The position numbers were made by a program, and so were the translations under genes. A stretch of 64,000 bases of DNA from JADKFD01 sp050250665 (GTDB lineage Bacteria; Pseudomonadota; Gammaproteobacteria; Xanthomonadales; SZUA-5): NCBI GenBank assembly GCA_050250665.1, contig JBFWOF010000020.1:35101-99100 (forward strand), given 5' to 3'. This document shows, piece by piece, positions 17,930 to 26,361 of the stretch; positions within the stretch are counted from its first letter, which is position 1; each line of letters starts with the position of its first letter. The notes below the pieces were generated by a model that saw only the letters and a list, made by a program, of their open reading frames with translations, ran no database searches and was not told the DNA's origin.

Positions 17930-18110
17930 CTTGGCGCCTGGGATCGCCGAGTTGTACTCGGCCGCTTCTGGCACCGGAAAGGCGGAGAGCAAGAGCGCCG
18001 ACTGCAAGTCGGCGATCCCGGGCAATGGCGCCGACTGCGAGACGATCCCGGATTCCCGAAAGATCACCGTCCGGGATCGCCGAGTTGCACTCGGCTGTTT
18101 CTGGCCTTGT
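17930..18110. repeat. palindromic repeat block (gatcgccgagttgtactcggc family), copy 1
   Basis: Holds GGGATCGCCGAGTTG.ACTCGGC twice (about 17940 and 18073) and the complementary GCCGACTGCAAGTCGGCGATCCC between them (about 17997), so several hairpins can form. A second copy with three 33-bp units lies at 41868-42030. No gene is seen here. Confidence 0.75.
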
Positions 18111-19265
18111 TCAGCCCTTCGGCGTCAGCTTCAGCAGCCGCGCCCCAGCGCCGTCTTCCAGCAGGTAGATCGCGCCGTCCGGGCCCTGCTCGACTTCGCG
18201 TATGCGCTGACCCATGTCAAAACGCTCCACTTCCCGCGCGCTTTGGCCATCAATCTGAATACGCACCAGCGATTTCGATGACAGCCCGGCGGCCAGTGCG
18301 TTGCCACGCCAGGCCGGGAACTGGTCACCGGTATAGAAGATGACATCGCCAGGAGAAATCACCGGCGTCCAGCTGATCGCCGGTGCCGAAAATTCGGGCC
18401 GGGTGTCGTGATCGGGAATGTCGCGGCCATCGTAATGATCGCCGTTGGAGACAATCGGATAGCCATAATTGGCGCCGCGTACCACGCGATTGAGCTCATC
18501 GCCGCCCATGGGTCCCATCTCGATATTCCACAACTGGCCCTGTGGGTCGAAAGCGAGGCCCAGCGGATTGCGGTGGCCCAGTGACCACACCTGCGCGGCC
18601 ACACCGCCCTGCTCGGCAAAGGGATTGTCGGCGGGGACGCTGCCGTCATCCTTCAGGCGCACAATCTTGCCCAGGTTGCCACTCATGTCCTGCGCCGGGT
18701 CGAAATGCTGGCGCTCACCGGAACTGATGTAGAGATCGCCATTGGGGGCGAAAGCGATGCGATGCCCGAAATGGCCGCGACCGGTCATCTTCGGCGTCTG
18801 CTCCCAGATGCGCTCGACCTTTTCCAGCATCCCCGCTGTGTCGTTGACGACCAGTTTGGCCCGCACCACCACGGCGCCAAAGGTATCGCCCTCGCCTGCC
18901 TCGACATAGCTGAGATAGACCAGACCGTTGTCGGCAAATTTCGGATGCACCACCACGTCGCCCAGACCGCCCTGGCCACCATAGGCGACTTTCGGTACGC
19001 CGCTGATCTCCAGCGTGGTGCCGCCAAGCGAATGCAGCTTGAGCACACCCTGCTTCTCGGTCACCAGCAAGCGGCCGTCAGGCAGAAAGGTCATTGCCCA
19101 CGGCTCGTTGAAACGCGCCAGTTCGGTTGCAATGAAGCTCGAATACGGCGTGACGCTGGCCGCCGGAGCCGCGGCAGGCGCGGGCGCTGTTGCGTCTGCC
19201 GCGCTCAGTGACGCCGTCGCCAAGAGCATGCAGGCGACGGCTGAGGGGTACAGGTATTTGCTCAT
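18111..19265 (-). CDS. PQQ-dependent aldose-sugar-dehydrogenase-like protein (GdhB/YliI family)
   Basis: About 384 residues from ATG 19265, which has TTGGAG about 10 bp upstream; an ATG five codons earlier is less likely. A signal peptide of about 25 residues is followed by an Ala-rich stretch, then a six-bladed soluble glucose-dehydrogenase propeller: FNEPWAMTFLPDGRLLVTEKQG, HFGHRIAFAPNGDLYISSGER (catalytic His), VWSLGHRNPLGLAFD and WNIEMGPMGGDELN. These match the YliI/GdhB family, which oxidises soluble aldoses using pyrroloquinoline quinone in the periplasm. PQQ synthesis genes are not in the window. Confidence 0.93.
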   Translation of the reverse strand: MSKYLYPSAVACMLLATASLSAADATAPAPAAAPAASVTPYSSFIATELARFNEPWAMTFLPDGRLLVTEKQGVLKLHSLGGTTLEISGVPKVAYGGQGGLGDVVVHPKFADNGLVYLSYVEAGEGDTFGAVVVRAKLVVNDTAGMLEKVERIWEQTPKMTGRGHFGHRIAFAPNGDLYISSGERQHFDPAQDMSGNLGKIVRLKDDGSVPADNPFAEQGGVAAQVWSLGHRNPLGLAFDPQGQLWNIEMGPMGGDELNRVVRGANYGYPIVSNGDHYDGRDIPDHDTRPEFSAPAISWTPVISPGDVIFYTGDQFPAWRGNALAAGLSSKSLVRIQIDGQSAREVERFDMGQRIREVEQGPDGAIYLLEDGAGARLLKLTPKG

Positions 19266-19462
19266 GGGGGAGGTCTCCAAGGGGTTCGGCGCTGCGCGTC
19301 AGGGCGCGGGCTGGGCAGACGGGTATTGCACAAATGTGAAGGCCAAGGATAGACCGACGAACGTCACGGGAAAGTCTGGACCACGACCGACCTTCGACCA
19401 CGGGCTTGCACCATCGACTGGCGTGCCCGAGCATGCGCCCCATCTGCCATTTCGAACTCGAC

Positions 19463-21061
19463 ATGCTGCGACTGACAGAAATCAGGCTGCCTCTGGATCA
19501 TCCGGAGCCGGCACTCAGAGCCGCCATTATCGAGCGCCTGTCCGTCGCCGATGCCGAGCTGTTGGGCTTCACGGTCTACAAGCGCAGCTACGACGCCCGC
19601 AAGCGCGGCGCCATCCTGCTGATCTATACGGTCGATGTGCAATTGCGCGACGAGTCATCGGTGCTCGCGCGCGCACCGACCCACGTGACCGCCAGTCCCG
19701 ACATGCGCTACCGCTTCGTCACCCGGGCGCCGGCAACTCTGAAAGAACGCCCGGTCATCATCGGGTTTGGGCCCTGCGGTCTGTTCGCGGCGCTGATCCT
19801 GGCACAGATGGGCTTTCGTCCGATCGTGCTCGAGCGTGGCAAGGCCGTGCGCGAGCGTACCAAGGACACTTTCGGTCTGTGGCGCACGAACAAGCTCAAC
19901 CCCGAATCCAATGTCCAGTTTGGCGAGGGCGGTGCCGGCACCTTCTCGGACGGCAAGCTCTACAGCCAGATCAAGGACCCGCAGCATTACGGGCGCAAGG
20001 TGCTGGAAGAATTCGTGCTGGCGGGCGCCCCCGAAGAGATCCTCTACGTCAGCAAGCCGCATATCGGCACCTTCCGCCTGGTCAGCATGATCGAGAAGAT
20101 GCGTGCCGGCATCGAAGCCCTGGGCGGCGAGATCCGCTTCGGGCAGCGTGTCGAAGACGTGCTGATCAAGGACGGACAGTTGCGCGGTTTGCGACTGGCC
20201 TCGGGTGAGGAACTGGCCGCCGAGCATGTGATCCTGGCAGTCGGTCACAGCGCCCGCGACACCTTCCAGATGCTGCACGCACGCGGCGTCTTCATCGAAG
20301 CCAAACCCTTCTCGATCGGCGTGCGCATCGAGCATCCGCAGTCGCTGATCGATCAGGCCCGATTCGGCCCGCAGGCGGGCCATCCGCTGCTCGGCGCAGC
20401 CGATTACAAGCTGGTGCATCACTGCAGGAACGGTCGCTCGGTCTACAGTTTCTGCATGTGTCCGGGTGGTACCGTGGTGGCCGCCACCTCCGAGGTCGGC
20501 CAGGTCGTGACCAACGGCATGAGCCAGTACTCGCGCAACGAACGCAACGCCAATGCCGGACTGGTGGTCGGCATCAGCCCCGAGGACTATCCCGGCGGAC
20601 CGCTGGCCGGCATCGAATTCCAGCGTCAGTGGGAGCGCCGCGCCTTCGAACTCGGTGGCGGCGATTACTCGGCGCCCGGACAACGGGTCGGCGATTTCCT
20701 GGCCCGACGCCCGTCCACCGAATTCGGCAGCGTGCTGCCCTCGTACACACCCGGCGTGCGTCTGGGTGAGATCGACGGCGCCCTGCCCGACTACGCGATC
20801 GATGCCCTGCGCGAAGCCATCCCGGCCATGGACCGGCAGATCCGCGGCTTCGCCATGGCCGATGCGCTGCTCACCGGCGTCGAAACCCGCACCTCATCAC
20901 CCATCCGCATCAAGCGCGGCGCCGACTTCCAGAGCATCAACACCCGCGGCCTGTACCCCGCCGGCGAAGGCGCCAGCTACGCCGGCGGCATCTATTCGGC
21001 TGCCATCGACGGCATCGAAGTCGCCCAGGCACTGGCGTTGGCGATGGTCGGCGAATCGTAA
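19463..21061 (+). CDS. NAD(P)/FAD-dependent oxidoreductase (COG2509 type)
   Basis: Start taken at ATG 19463 (MLRLTEIRLPLDHPE), where homologues of this family begin; two ATGs up to 57 bp earlier are in frame. The N-terminal ~90 residues form the small domain found in this family (FTVYKRSYDARKRG). The FAD-binding Rossmann motif follows (PVIIGFGPCGLFAALILAQMG). Mid-protein is QFGEGGAGTFSDGKLYSQIKD, and the C-terminus has GLYPAGEGASYAGGIYSAA, the FAD-closing motif. These soluble flavoproteins are widespread, but their substrate is not established. Monocistronic in this context. Confidence 0.92.
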   Translation: MLRLTEIRLPLDHPEPALRAAIIERLSVADAELLGFTVYKRSYDARKRGAILLIYTVDVQLRDESSVLARAPTHVTASPDMRYRFVTRAPATLKERPVIIGFGPCGLFAALILAQMGFRPIVLERGKAVRERTKDTFGLWRTNKLNPESNVQFGEGGAGTFSDGKLYSQIKDPQHYGRKVLEEFVLAGAPEEILYVSKPHIGTFRLVSMIEKMRAGIEALGGEIRFGQRVEDVLIKDGQLRGLRLASGEELAAEHVILAVGHSARDTFQMLHARGVFIEAKPFSIGVRIEHPQSLIDQARFGPQAGHPLLGAADYKLVHHCRNGRSVYSFCMCPGGTVVAATSEVGQVVTNGMSQYSRNERNANAGLVVGISPEDYPGGPLAGIEFQRQWERRAFELGGGDYSAPGQRVGDFLARRPSTEFGSVLPSYTPGVRLGEIDGALPDYAIDALREAIPAMDRQIRGFAMADALLTGVETRTSSPIRIKRGADFQSINTRGLYPAGEGASYAGGIYSAAIDGIEVAQALALAMVGES

Positions 21062-21478
21062 GTCAGGGTGTCCGCCCGGCGGGCCAGGTGGCGTCGCCCG
21101 GTGTTCCATGAACCCATTTCCCAAGTTGTGGATGCGTCATTGCGAGGAGCGCAGCGACGAAGCAATCCAGTGCTTCTGCGGCTGTGTCTCTGGATTGCTT
21201 CGCTACGCGCTCCACGAATCCATATCGGAGGTTATTGAACTTCCCCATTCCGGCAAGAGCCGGCTTTTGTAGCCCGGAAGTGCGCGCAGCGCTCTCCGGG
21301 AGGTGATGCGACAAGCGCCGGGGAGCCGCTGCGCGGCACCCTCGGCCTACTTCAAGGTCACGCCATCTGAGAGGGCCAACGACTTGCTCGTCGATCCCAA
21401 GCTGTGTCGTCTTCAATTTGGCTCGAAAAACAAAGACACTGAGCCATCGCGACGAACGTATATCGGAGCTATCCCAGG
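21062..21478. repeat. intergenic composite repeat, copy 2
   Basis: No gene is seen. A 'cattgcgag' palindrome (21134-21212) is followed by a CATGAAC/CCACGAATCCAT linker, the hairpin CCGGCAAGAGCCGG (about 21250) and a GTAGCCCG element (21269-21350). The same order occurs at 8824-9049, so the pieces seem to travel or persist as a composite. The last ~120 bp is unique and should hold the next gene's promoter. Confidence 0.78.
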
Positions 21479-22534
21479 ATGTGCCGACCACCGATTGCCC
21501 TGTTGTTCTGCGCCCTCATCGTGCTGGCCCATGGCCCGGCGATCGCCGATGACGCTGATGATCTGGCGGAGATCGCGCGCCTGCAGGCTCGCGTGCATGA
21601 ACAGGTGCCAGCCGATATGCGCGTATACGCGGCCGAATTCGGCTCCGGCATCACCCTGCAACTGCGATCGGCCGATACCGCCCCGCAGCAGGCCTGGATC
21701 GCCTCCGGATCAGACTGGGTGGAGCTGAAGCCTTCCGGATACATCGGAACCAGCTGCGCGGGCTCAGGTATCGCCATCGGCGAGTTCTCGCTCGAAGCCG
21801 GCATGCGTGCCTACTACAGGGCCCGCACCATCGCCGCGGAACATGGCGCAGATGCCGTCTCGCCCGATCGCATCGAATTCTCCTTCCAGGGCGACCGCTG
21901 CGAGCCGGGCTGGCGGATCACCCTGGTGGCCGAGGATCAGCGCTACCTTTATCTCAGCTTTGACGTAGACGGCGCCCTGGCGGGCGCAGCGCAGCTTGAC
22001 GGCAATACGCGCAGCGAACTCGATGCCGCCAGCGTTCGGGCCTTGGATGCTCGCGCATCCGCCGCATTACCCACCGCGCGCGTCGAAGCCGCACCCCTGC
22101 CGGCCGAAGCTGAGGACATTACCCCGACGGGTGAGGAGTATCTGGTCGCCAGCGTTGACGGTCAGGCTTATGCGTGTGCCCATGACGACATCCAGTTTGT
22201 CTACGACTACTACAGCATCGATCTGCGCTGCGAGGGCGATTCCACGCAGGATCCACTGGTGTTGCGGGTAGCCGGCGTGAAACCCGGCAAATCCGAGCAC
22301 AGAATGGTCGCGGGCATGGCCGGGCCTGAACTGTGGGTACGTCGGGGCCTGGTCGAACTCGACAGCGATGACAGCCTGCGCGACACCCGCGTCTGGATAG
22401 ACGCCCTCGATGAAGCACTGATCGAAGGCCGATTCGAAGGCACGCTCAGCAACGCCTCGGGACGTCGCATCAAGATTGCGCAGGGACGATTCCGACTGCT
22501 GCCCGGCGAGGGGTTCAGGGTAACGCCGCCGTAG
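21479..22534 (+). CDS. secreted hypothetical protein
   Basis: 351 residues with a clear signal peptide (about 23 residues, ...VLAHGPAIA). The mature part is acidic and soluble, with no membrane helix and no motif I recognise. Two halves seem to repeat a general beta-rich character (YLVASVDGQAYACAHDDIQF; WVELKPSGYIGTSCAGSG), and a few Cys may form disulphides. Base composition and codon use match the neighbours, so it is a genuine gene. The ribosome site is weak (TATCCCAGG just before ATG). Function unknown. Confidence 0.75.
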   Translation: MCRPPIALLFCALIVLAHGPAIADDADDLAEIARLQARVHEQVPADMRVYAAEFGSGITLQLRSADTAPQQAWIASGSDWVELKPSGYIGTSCAGSGIAIGEFSLEAGMRAYYRARTIAAEHGADAVSPDRIEFSFQGDRCEPGWRITLVAEDQRYLYLSFDVDGALAGAAQLDGNTRSELDAASVRALDARASAALPTARVEAAPLPAEAEDITPTGEEYLVASVDGQAYACAHDDIQFVYDYYSIDLRCEGDSTQDPLVLRVAGVKPGKSEHRMVAGMAGPELWVRRGLVELDSDDSLRDTRVWIDALDEALIEGRFEGTLSNASGRRIKIAQGRFRLLPGEGFRVTPP

Positions 22535-22680
22535 CTGCGGAAGCGGCGCCTCGCTCCACTCAAGGTGCAAAGCGGAGTAATCGAACGCCAGGAAAGCTTG
22601 AGTCAGCGCGGGCTTGTGTGCGCTCCGGTTTGGCCCGATGCTTCACGCAACAATTCGTCATATAGTGAATTTGAGACTTC

Positions 22681-22923
22681 ATGAACAACATGCGCGGCCA
22701 TCTCCAGATCGCTTTCGAGTCCATCCAGTGCTTTGCTGATGACGGCAGGCTGGACGCCGACGAGCTTGGCAAGTTGGTGGCGATCGCCGAGCGCGATGGG
22801 GTCTTCGATCAGGATGAAGTTCGGATCCTGAGCAGCATCATCAAGCGCATCAAGCCCGAAGAAATCGACGAGGCCATGCGCCTGCGCCTGGACGAACTCA
22901 GCCAGAAGCTGCGCGCGCGCTGA
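22681..22923 (+). CDS. small TerB-like helical protein
   Basis: 80 residues, all-helical and acidic. The middle reads DADELGKLVAIAERDGVFDQDEVRILSSIIKRI, with the E-x2-L-x2-IA-x2-DG-x-hD-x2-E spacing of TerB/tellurite-resistance-type or calcium-loop-like helical folds (resemblance only). No signal peptide. Codon use is typical for the genome. The M28 remnant lies downstream on the opposite strand. Probably a cytosolic protein of unknown role. Confidence 0.7.
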   Translation: MNNMRGHLQIAFESIQCFADDGRLDADELGKLVAIAERDGVFDQDEVRILSSIIKRIKPEEIDEAMRLRLDELSQKLRAR

Positions 22924-23015
22924 CGGGAACGCCTGTCACTATACGAGTGCTGGAGATGGCGCCCGACGGCGCCATCCAGCAGCACCAGCCCATTCGAGAT
23001 CCATGCTTCCCCAGG

Positions 23016-23309
23016 CTAGTCGAGCGGGTTCCCACGTGGCCGATAGGGACTGTCAGGCGACCACTGCGGCCGCGATTCCGCGTTCGCGACTGCTTCCACC
23101 ACGGCAAAGTAGAAGCGGTGGAAATCGGCCTGGGCCTGGAGATCGATAGGCGTCGAGAGATCGTCCTGCGGCTTGTGATAACGGTTTTCGTACCAGTCGC
23201 GATAGGCCGCCGCTGCCTGCTCGTCGCTGGCATCGAATCCGAACAGAAAGCTCACCGCCGGAACGCCGATCGCTCCGGCAGCCCTGGCAGCCAGCATCTG
23301 TTCCATCAT
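23016..23309 (-). pseudogene. C-terminal remnant of an M28-family aminopeptidase
   Basis: The ~97-residue reading contains YENRYHKPQDDLSTPIDLQA followed by a helix (DFHRFYFAVVEAVANAE), which matches the C-terminal end of M28 zinc aminopeptidases: the Y-H-x-P-x-D-D metal/active-site loop plus final helix. All N-terminal metal-binding parts are missing. On its upstream side (above 23310) the sequence switches abruptly to a dispersed GTAGCCCG repeat, so the gene looks truncated at that junction. No start or ribosome site is convincing, so it is probably a dead fragment. Confidence 0.72.
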
Positions 23310-23658
23310 TTAATCTCGATATTCCGGCAATTGCCGGCTTTTGTAGCCCGAAGTGCGCGCAGCGCTCTCCGGGCGGTGACGCGAAAAGCCCCGGTGAGCC
23401 GCTGCGCGGCACACCAGGCTACGCGCAGAAGGCGAGTTCATGGCCTGTGCGCAGTGTCGAGCAGAAACAGGTGGCTCGCAATGACAACGAGCCAAAGAGC
23501 CGTGCGGGCGGATTCCGCCGACTGCCCCGCGAGTACACCAGGAACTCGCCCAGAAGGGGGGCATCAGCGAATGCTCTTCTCGATGGGACTACCGGCACTG
23601 TCCTCACACAGGTGACGATGCGGAAACTCGCGACTTGTCGATCTTTGGAGCGTGACGG
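23310..23658. repeat. repeat insertion region next to the M28 remnant
   Basis: A hairpin CCGGCAATTGCCGG (about 23324-23337) is followed by a GTAGCCCG element (23343-23422) and a GAAACAGGTGGCTCGCAATGAC fragment (23464-23485). The remaining ~170 bp before the next gene is unique and holds no gene that I can support. Confidence 0.75.
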
Positions 23659-24678
23659 ATGAGCGGACGATTTCTCCTGGTGCCAGTGGTGGCCAGTCTG
23701 GGCCTGTGGCTGTATGGATCGCACGCCGGCGCGGCGACTGCCGAACCGGTCGCGCTTCCGGTCGATTTTCGCTGCGATCGCTTCTATGTCGAGCCGCAAA
23801 CCGCCAATGGCGCAATCCTGCGCCTGTACACCGACACCGGCGGCGGTCTCTGGTTGTCGAAGGCAGCTGTTCAGCGCCTGGAGCTCGACGTCGTCAGCTT
23901 GAGCGAGGGCGACCGGGAAATGCAGTTCGCGGCGCTACCGAAGTTTGCCCCCGGGAAAGGCATTCCGGCACTGGATCCAGACAGCGATCCGCGAAGTGGC
24001 CCTGCCAAGGGGCGGCTTGTCGTGATGCCACAGGATCCGCCCGCTGACTTTGGCGACGGCATGCTCGGCCAGGACTGGTTTGCCGGCCGCCGCTGGACTT
24101 TCGACTACGCCAACGGCCAGCTTTTGGTGGGTGCAGCGCCGATCGACGAGAAGCAGGCTCATGTCGTGCCGCTCGGATTCCCCAAGGACGAATCCGGTCG
24201 CCGCAAGGCCAACTTCCCCAGCATCGTGGCGACGGTCGAGGGCGTCGAGTTGCCCTTCCTGTTCGACACCGGCGCCACCATCTCGTCCTCTGCCGAGGCG
24301 GCTCTGGCCATCGGCGTCGAGGGCGCCAGCGAATGCGCCACCAGCTTCATCGTCGCCAGCGTTTTTGAAGCCTGGCGACAGGCGCATCCCGACTGGCGCG
24401 TGGTCGAGAACGCCGACGTGCGCGGCGGCGCATCCAAGGGCGAGGCCATGATCGAAGTGCCCGAAGTGACCATCGCCGGACACACCGTCGGCCCTGTCTG
24501 GTTCACCCGCCGGGCCGACCCCAATTTCCACGAGTACATGTCCAGTTTCATGGACCGCAAGGTCGACGGCGCCCTCGGCGGGTCGCTGCTGCGCTGGTTC
24601 GTGGTCGACGTCGACTACCCCGGTGCGCTGGCCCGATTCACCCGCATCCCGGAGCCCAAAGCTACGCCAGGGGGTTGA
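23659..24678 (+). CDS. secreted two-lobed retropepsin/pepsin-like aspartic protease
   Basis: 339 residues with an N-terminal signal/anchor (to ~27, ending GAAT). It has two copies of an aspartic-protease lobe. Lobe 1 has DTG at 59-61 (LRLYTDTGGG) and closes with DGMLGQDWFAGRRWTFDYANGQ (133-153). Lobe 2 has DTG at 203-205 (LPFLFDTGATISSS) and closes with DGALGGSLLRWFVVDVDYPG near 305-325. Each lobe therefore has the flap-and-psi-loop order of clan AA peptidases, so one chain could supply both catalytic Asp. Lobe 1 with DTGG is less canonical. Whether it is active is unknown. It converges on the beta-lactamase gene. Confidence 0.78.
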   Translation: MSGRFLLVPVVASLGLWLYGSHAGAATAEPVALPVDFRCDRFYVEPQTANGAILRLYTDTGGGLWLSKAAVQRLELDVVSLSEGDREMQFAALPKFAPGKGIPALDPDSDPRSGPAKGRLVVMPQDPPADFGDGMLGQDWFAGRRWTFDYANGQLLVGAAPIDEKQAHVVPLGFPKDESGRRKANFPSIVATVEGVELPFLFDTGATISSSAEAALAIGVEGASECATSFIVASVFEAWRQAHPDWRVVENADVRGGASKGEAMIEVPEVTIAGHTVGPVWFTRRADPNFHEYMSSFMDRKVDGALGGSLLRWFVVDVDYPGALARFTRIPEPKATPGG

Positions 24679-24733
24679 GCGTTCGTCCGGTTAGGCGGAT
24701 TCCGCCGCGGACCCTGAAAGCCTGGTTCAGAAC

Positions 24734-25462
24734 TCAGGGCTGAGAGGCTTCGGCGCGCGCTCCGTTGACAGCCTGCTGCCAGGTGCGTTTCAACAGCGAA
24801 GCATCGCCCATGTCGCTATGACTGGGCACGACTATTCTCGCCTTGCGATATCTGGCCATCAGTGTTTTTGCCGCTTGTGGCCAAGCCGACAGATCTGCAT
24901 CACTCAAATTGCCAAGACCATCCGGTTTGACAAAACAGCCGCCGAACAAGATCTTTCTTTCCGGCAACCAGACGACCACATTGTCGCTGGTGTGACCTGG
25001 GCCGGGATAGAAGACCTCGATCTTGTCGCGCACCAACCAGAATGCCGGCGTATCGATGGAATTCCTCGCAGGAATCTTGCCGCTATTGGCCAGCAATTCA
25101 TTGGTCAGCTTGGACGCGTAGGTGGGAATCGATCTGGCATTGAGCCACGGGATCCCGGCAGCGCTATCGTCATGAAAATGCGTTGATAGGCTTGCAGCTA
25201 CCGTCAGGTCGCGCTGCTCCAGCCAATTGACGAGTTTCTCGGTGTCTTCCGCGGAGACCGGCGTATCGATCAGATACGCATTGTCGCCGTCGACCGCCAC
25301 CAAGCCATGTTTGCTGACCAGACCGAAGCCTTCGTATTCCTGAAATGAGGTATGCAGATAGACGCCGGCCGCTATCTCGGTGATTTCCAGCTCCGGTTTG
25401 GCCTCGTTTGCCACCGCGAGATCACAGACGCAGAACAAGGCCAACAACAACCACACTCTCAT
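24734..25462 (-). CDS. bla: subclass B1 metallo-beta-lactamase, IMP-like
   Basis: Zinc hydrolase that opens the beta-lactam ring (penicillins, cephalosporins and, in B1 enzymes, carbapenems) in the periplasm. 242 residues from ATG 25462, which has AAGGAAG just upstream; the 13 extra residues of the longer frame lack one. A signal peptide of about 18 residues (RVWLLLALFCVCDLAVA) is followed by the B1 zinc set: H95/H97/D99 in STHFHDDS, H157 in GPGHTSDN, C176 in GGCFVKPDG and H215 in PSHSD, plus Lys179 (substrate carboxylate) and Asn185 in GLGN. It resembles IMP enzymes over nearly the whole length (RSIPTYAS, KIEVFYPGPGHT, VVVWLPERKILFGGCF). GC is visibly lower than in flanking genes. No integron parts are nearby. 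Activity is inferred, not shown. Confidence 0.95.
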   Translation of the reverse strand: MRVWLLLALFCVCDLAVANEAKPELEITEIAAGVYLHTSFQEYEGFGLVSKHGLVAVDGDNAYLIDTPVSAEDTEKLVNWLEQRDLTVAASLSTHFHDDSAAGIPWLNARSIPTYASKLTNELLANSGKIPARNSIDTPAFWLVRDKIEVFYPGPGHTSDNVVVWLPERKILFGGCFVKPDGLGNLSDADLSAWPQAAKTLMARYRKARIVVPSHSDMGDASLLKRTWQQAVNGARAEASQP

Positions 25463-26361
25463 TTGAGCTTCCTTCCCTGGTCGCGAAGCGAGACGGCTCA
25501 CCGCCGATGCCCGCCATTTTTCAGGCTAGATCGAGCCTTGTCGAGAACTCAGGAATCCTGTTGACGCGACATGTCATCACTTGCCCTGCGATCGCCCCAA
25601 CACCCCATGGCAGCTTGAGCATGCGACGTGACCGACGGCCGGAAATAGCTCGGCGGTGAGCGCGGCGAACCCCAGCGGCGCGGCGTTGCGGCAAGGGCGC
25701 CTCTGGCCAAGCCGTCAGTTCGTGGCCAAAGGCAACCTCAGCCGGGACCACGGACAATCGCAACCAAGCGTGCGAGGAATAGGTTGGCGGTGAGCGCAGC
25801 GAACCCCAACGGCGCGGTGTCTCGGCATCGCCGATGTTGGGGTGCGCTTTGCTTACCCCAACGGTCATGGCTGTGGGCCACTCGCAATCATGAAAGTCGC
25901 TGGTGCCATGACCGTTGCATAGGTTTTCCTGCCTAACCCCTCCCCAGCCCTCCCCGAACATCGGGGAGGGAGCGACAGCACTCGCCGGAACGGCTTTCAC
26001 GGCAACCTATGCGGGCTGTCAATTTTCGCGCCAATGTGCGCCTGTGGTGTGCGCTGCGCGGGCGCCAACCCAAATGCAAGCGGACTGTTCGCCGTTATTC
26101 GAAGCAGCTGTCACCCGCTTTCGCCGACGGATCGAAAAAGGCCAGCGACGCCACCGACTCCGCTCGCGCATCAGCCGACAGGCGAATCCCATCGGCGTCC
26201 ATTTTTTGATCTGCGACATTTTGCCCACTGGCCACTCCTTGCCTGCGAGCCGTCTTGGCAGATCCGGGCAATGAGCCCCTTCGGCTGCACCGGCTCTTGT
26301 ACTCGAGCAGACCGCTTTTTCGATTTGTCCGGGGACGTTCGAAACCAGACTGGAGAATCCA
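25463..26361. repeat. 899-bp gene-free stretch with direct repeats and a strong hairpin
   Basis: No gene is supported on either strand. GGCGGTGAGCGCGGCGAACC at 25652 is repeated (with small changes) at 25786, both followed by a CCCCA.CGGCGCGG run. The second copy is followed by TGTTGGGGTGCGCTTTGC. A hairpin with stem CCCTCCCCGA/TCGGGGAGGG lies at 25948-25970. From about 26000 to 26361 the sequence is unique. Short open frames there lack ribosome sites and plausible protein character. Confidence 0.65.

Noticed and set aside
24690..24696. GTTAGGC heptamer next to the beta-lactamase gene, like an integron attC core
   Set aside because: Only one core is present, with no matching partner, no imperfect palindrome between cores and no integrase; chance is likely.
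26009..26209. 66-codon open frame before the two-gene unit
   Set aside because: No ribosome site and no ordered protein character; opposite-strand frames are equally open.
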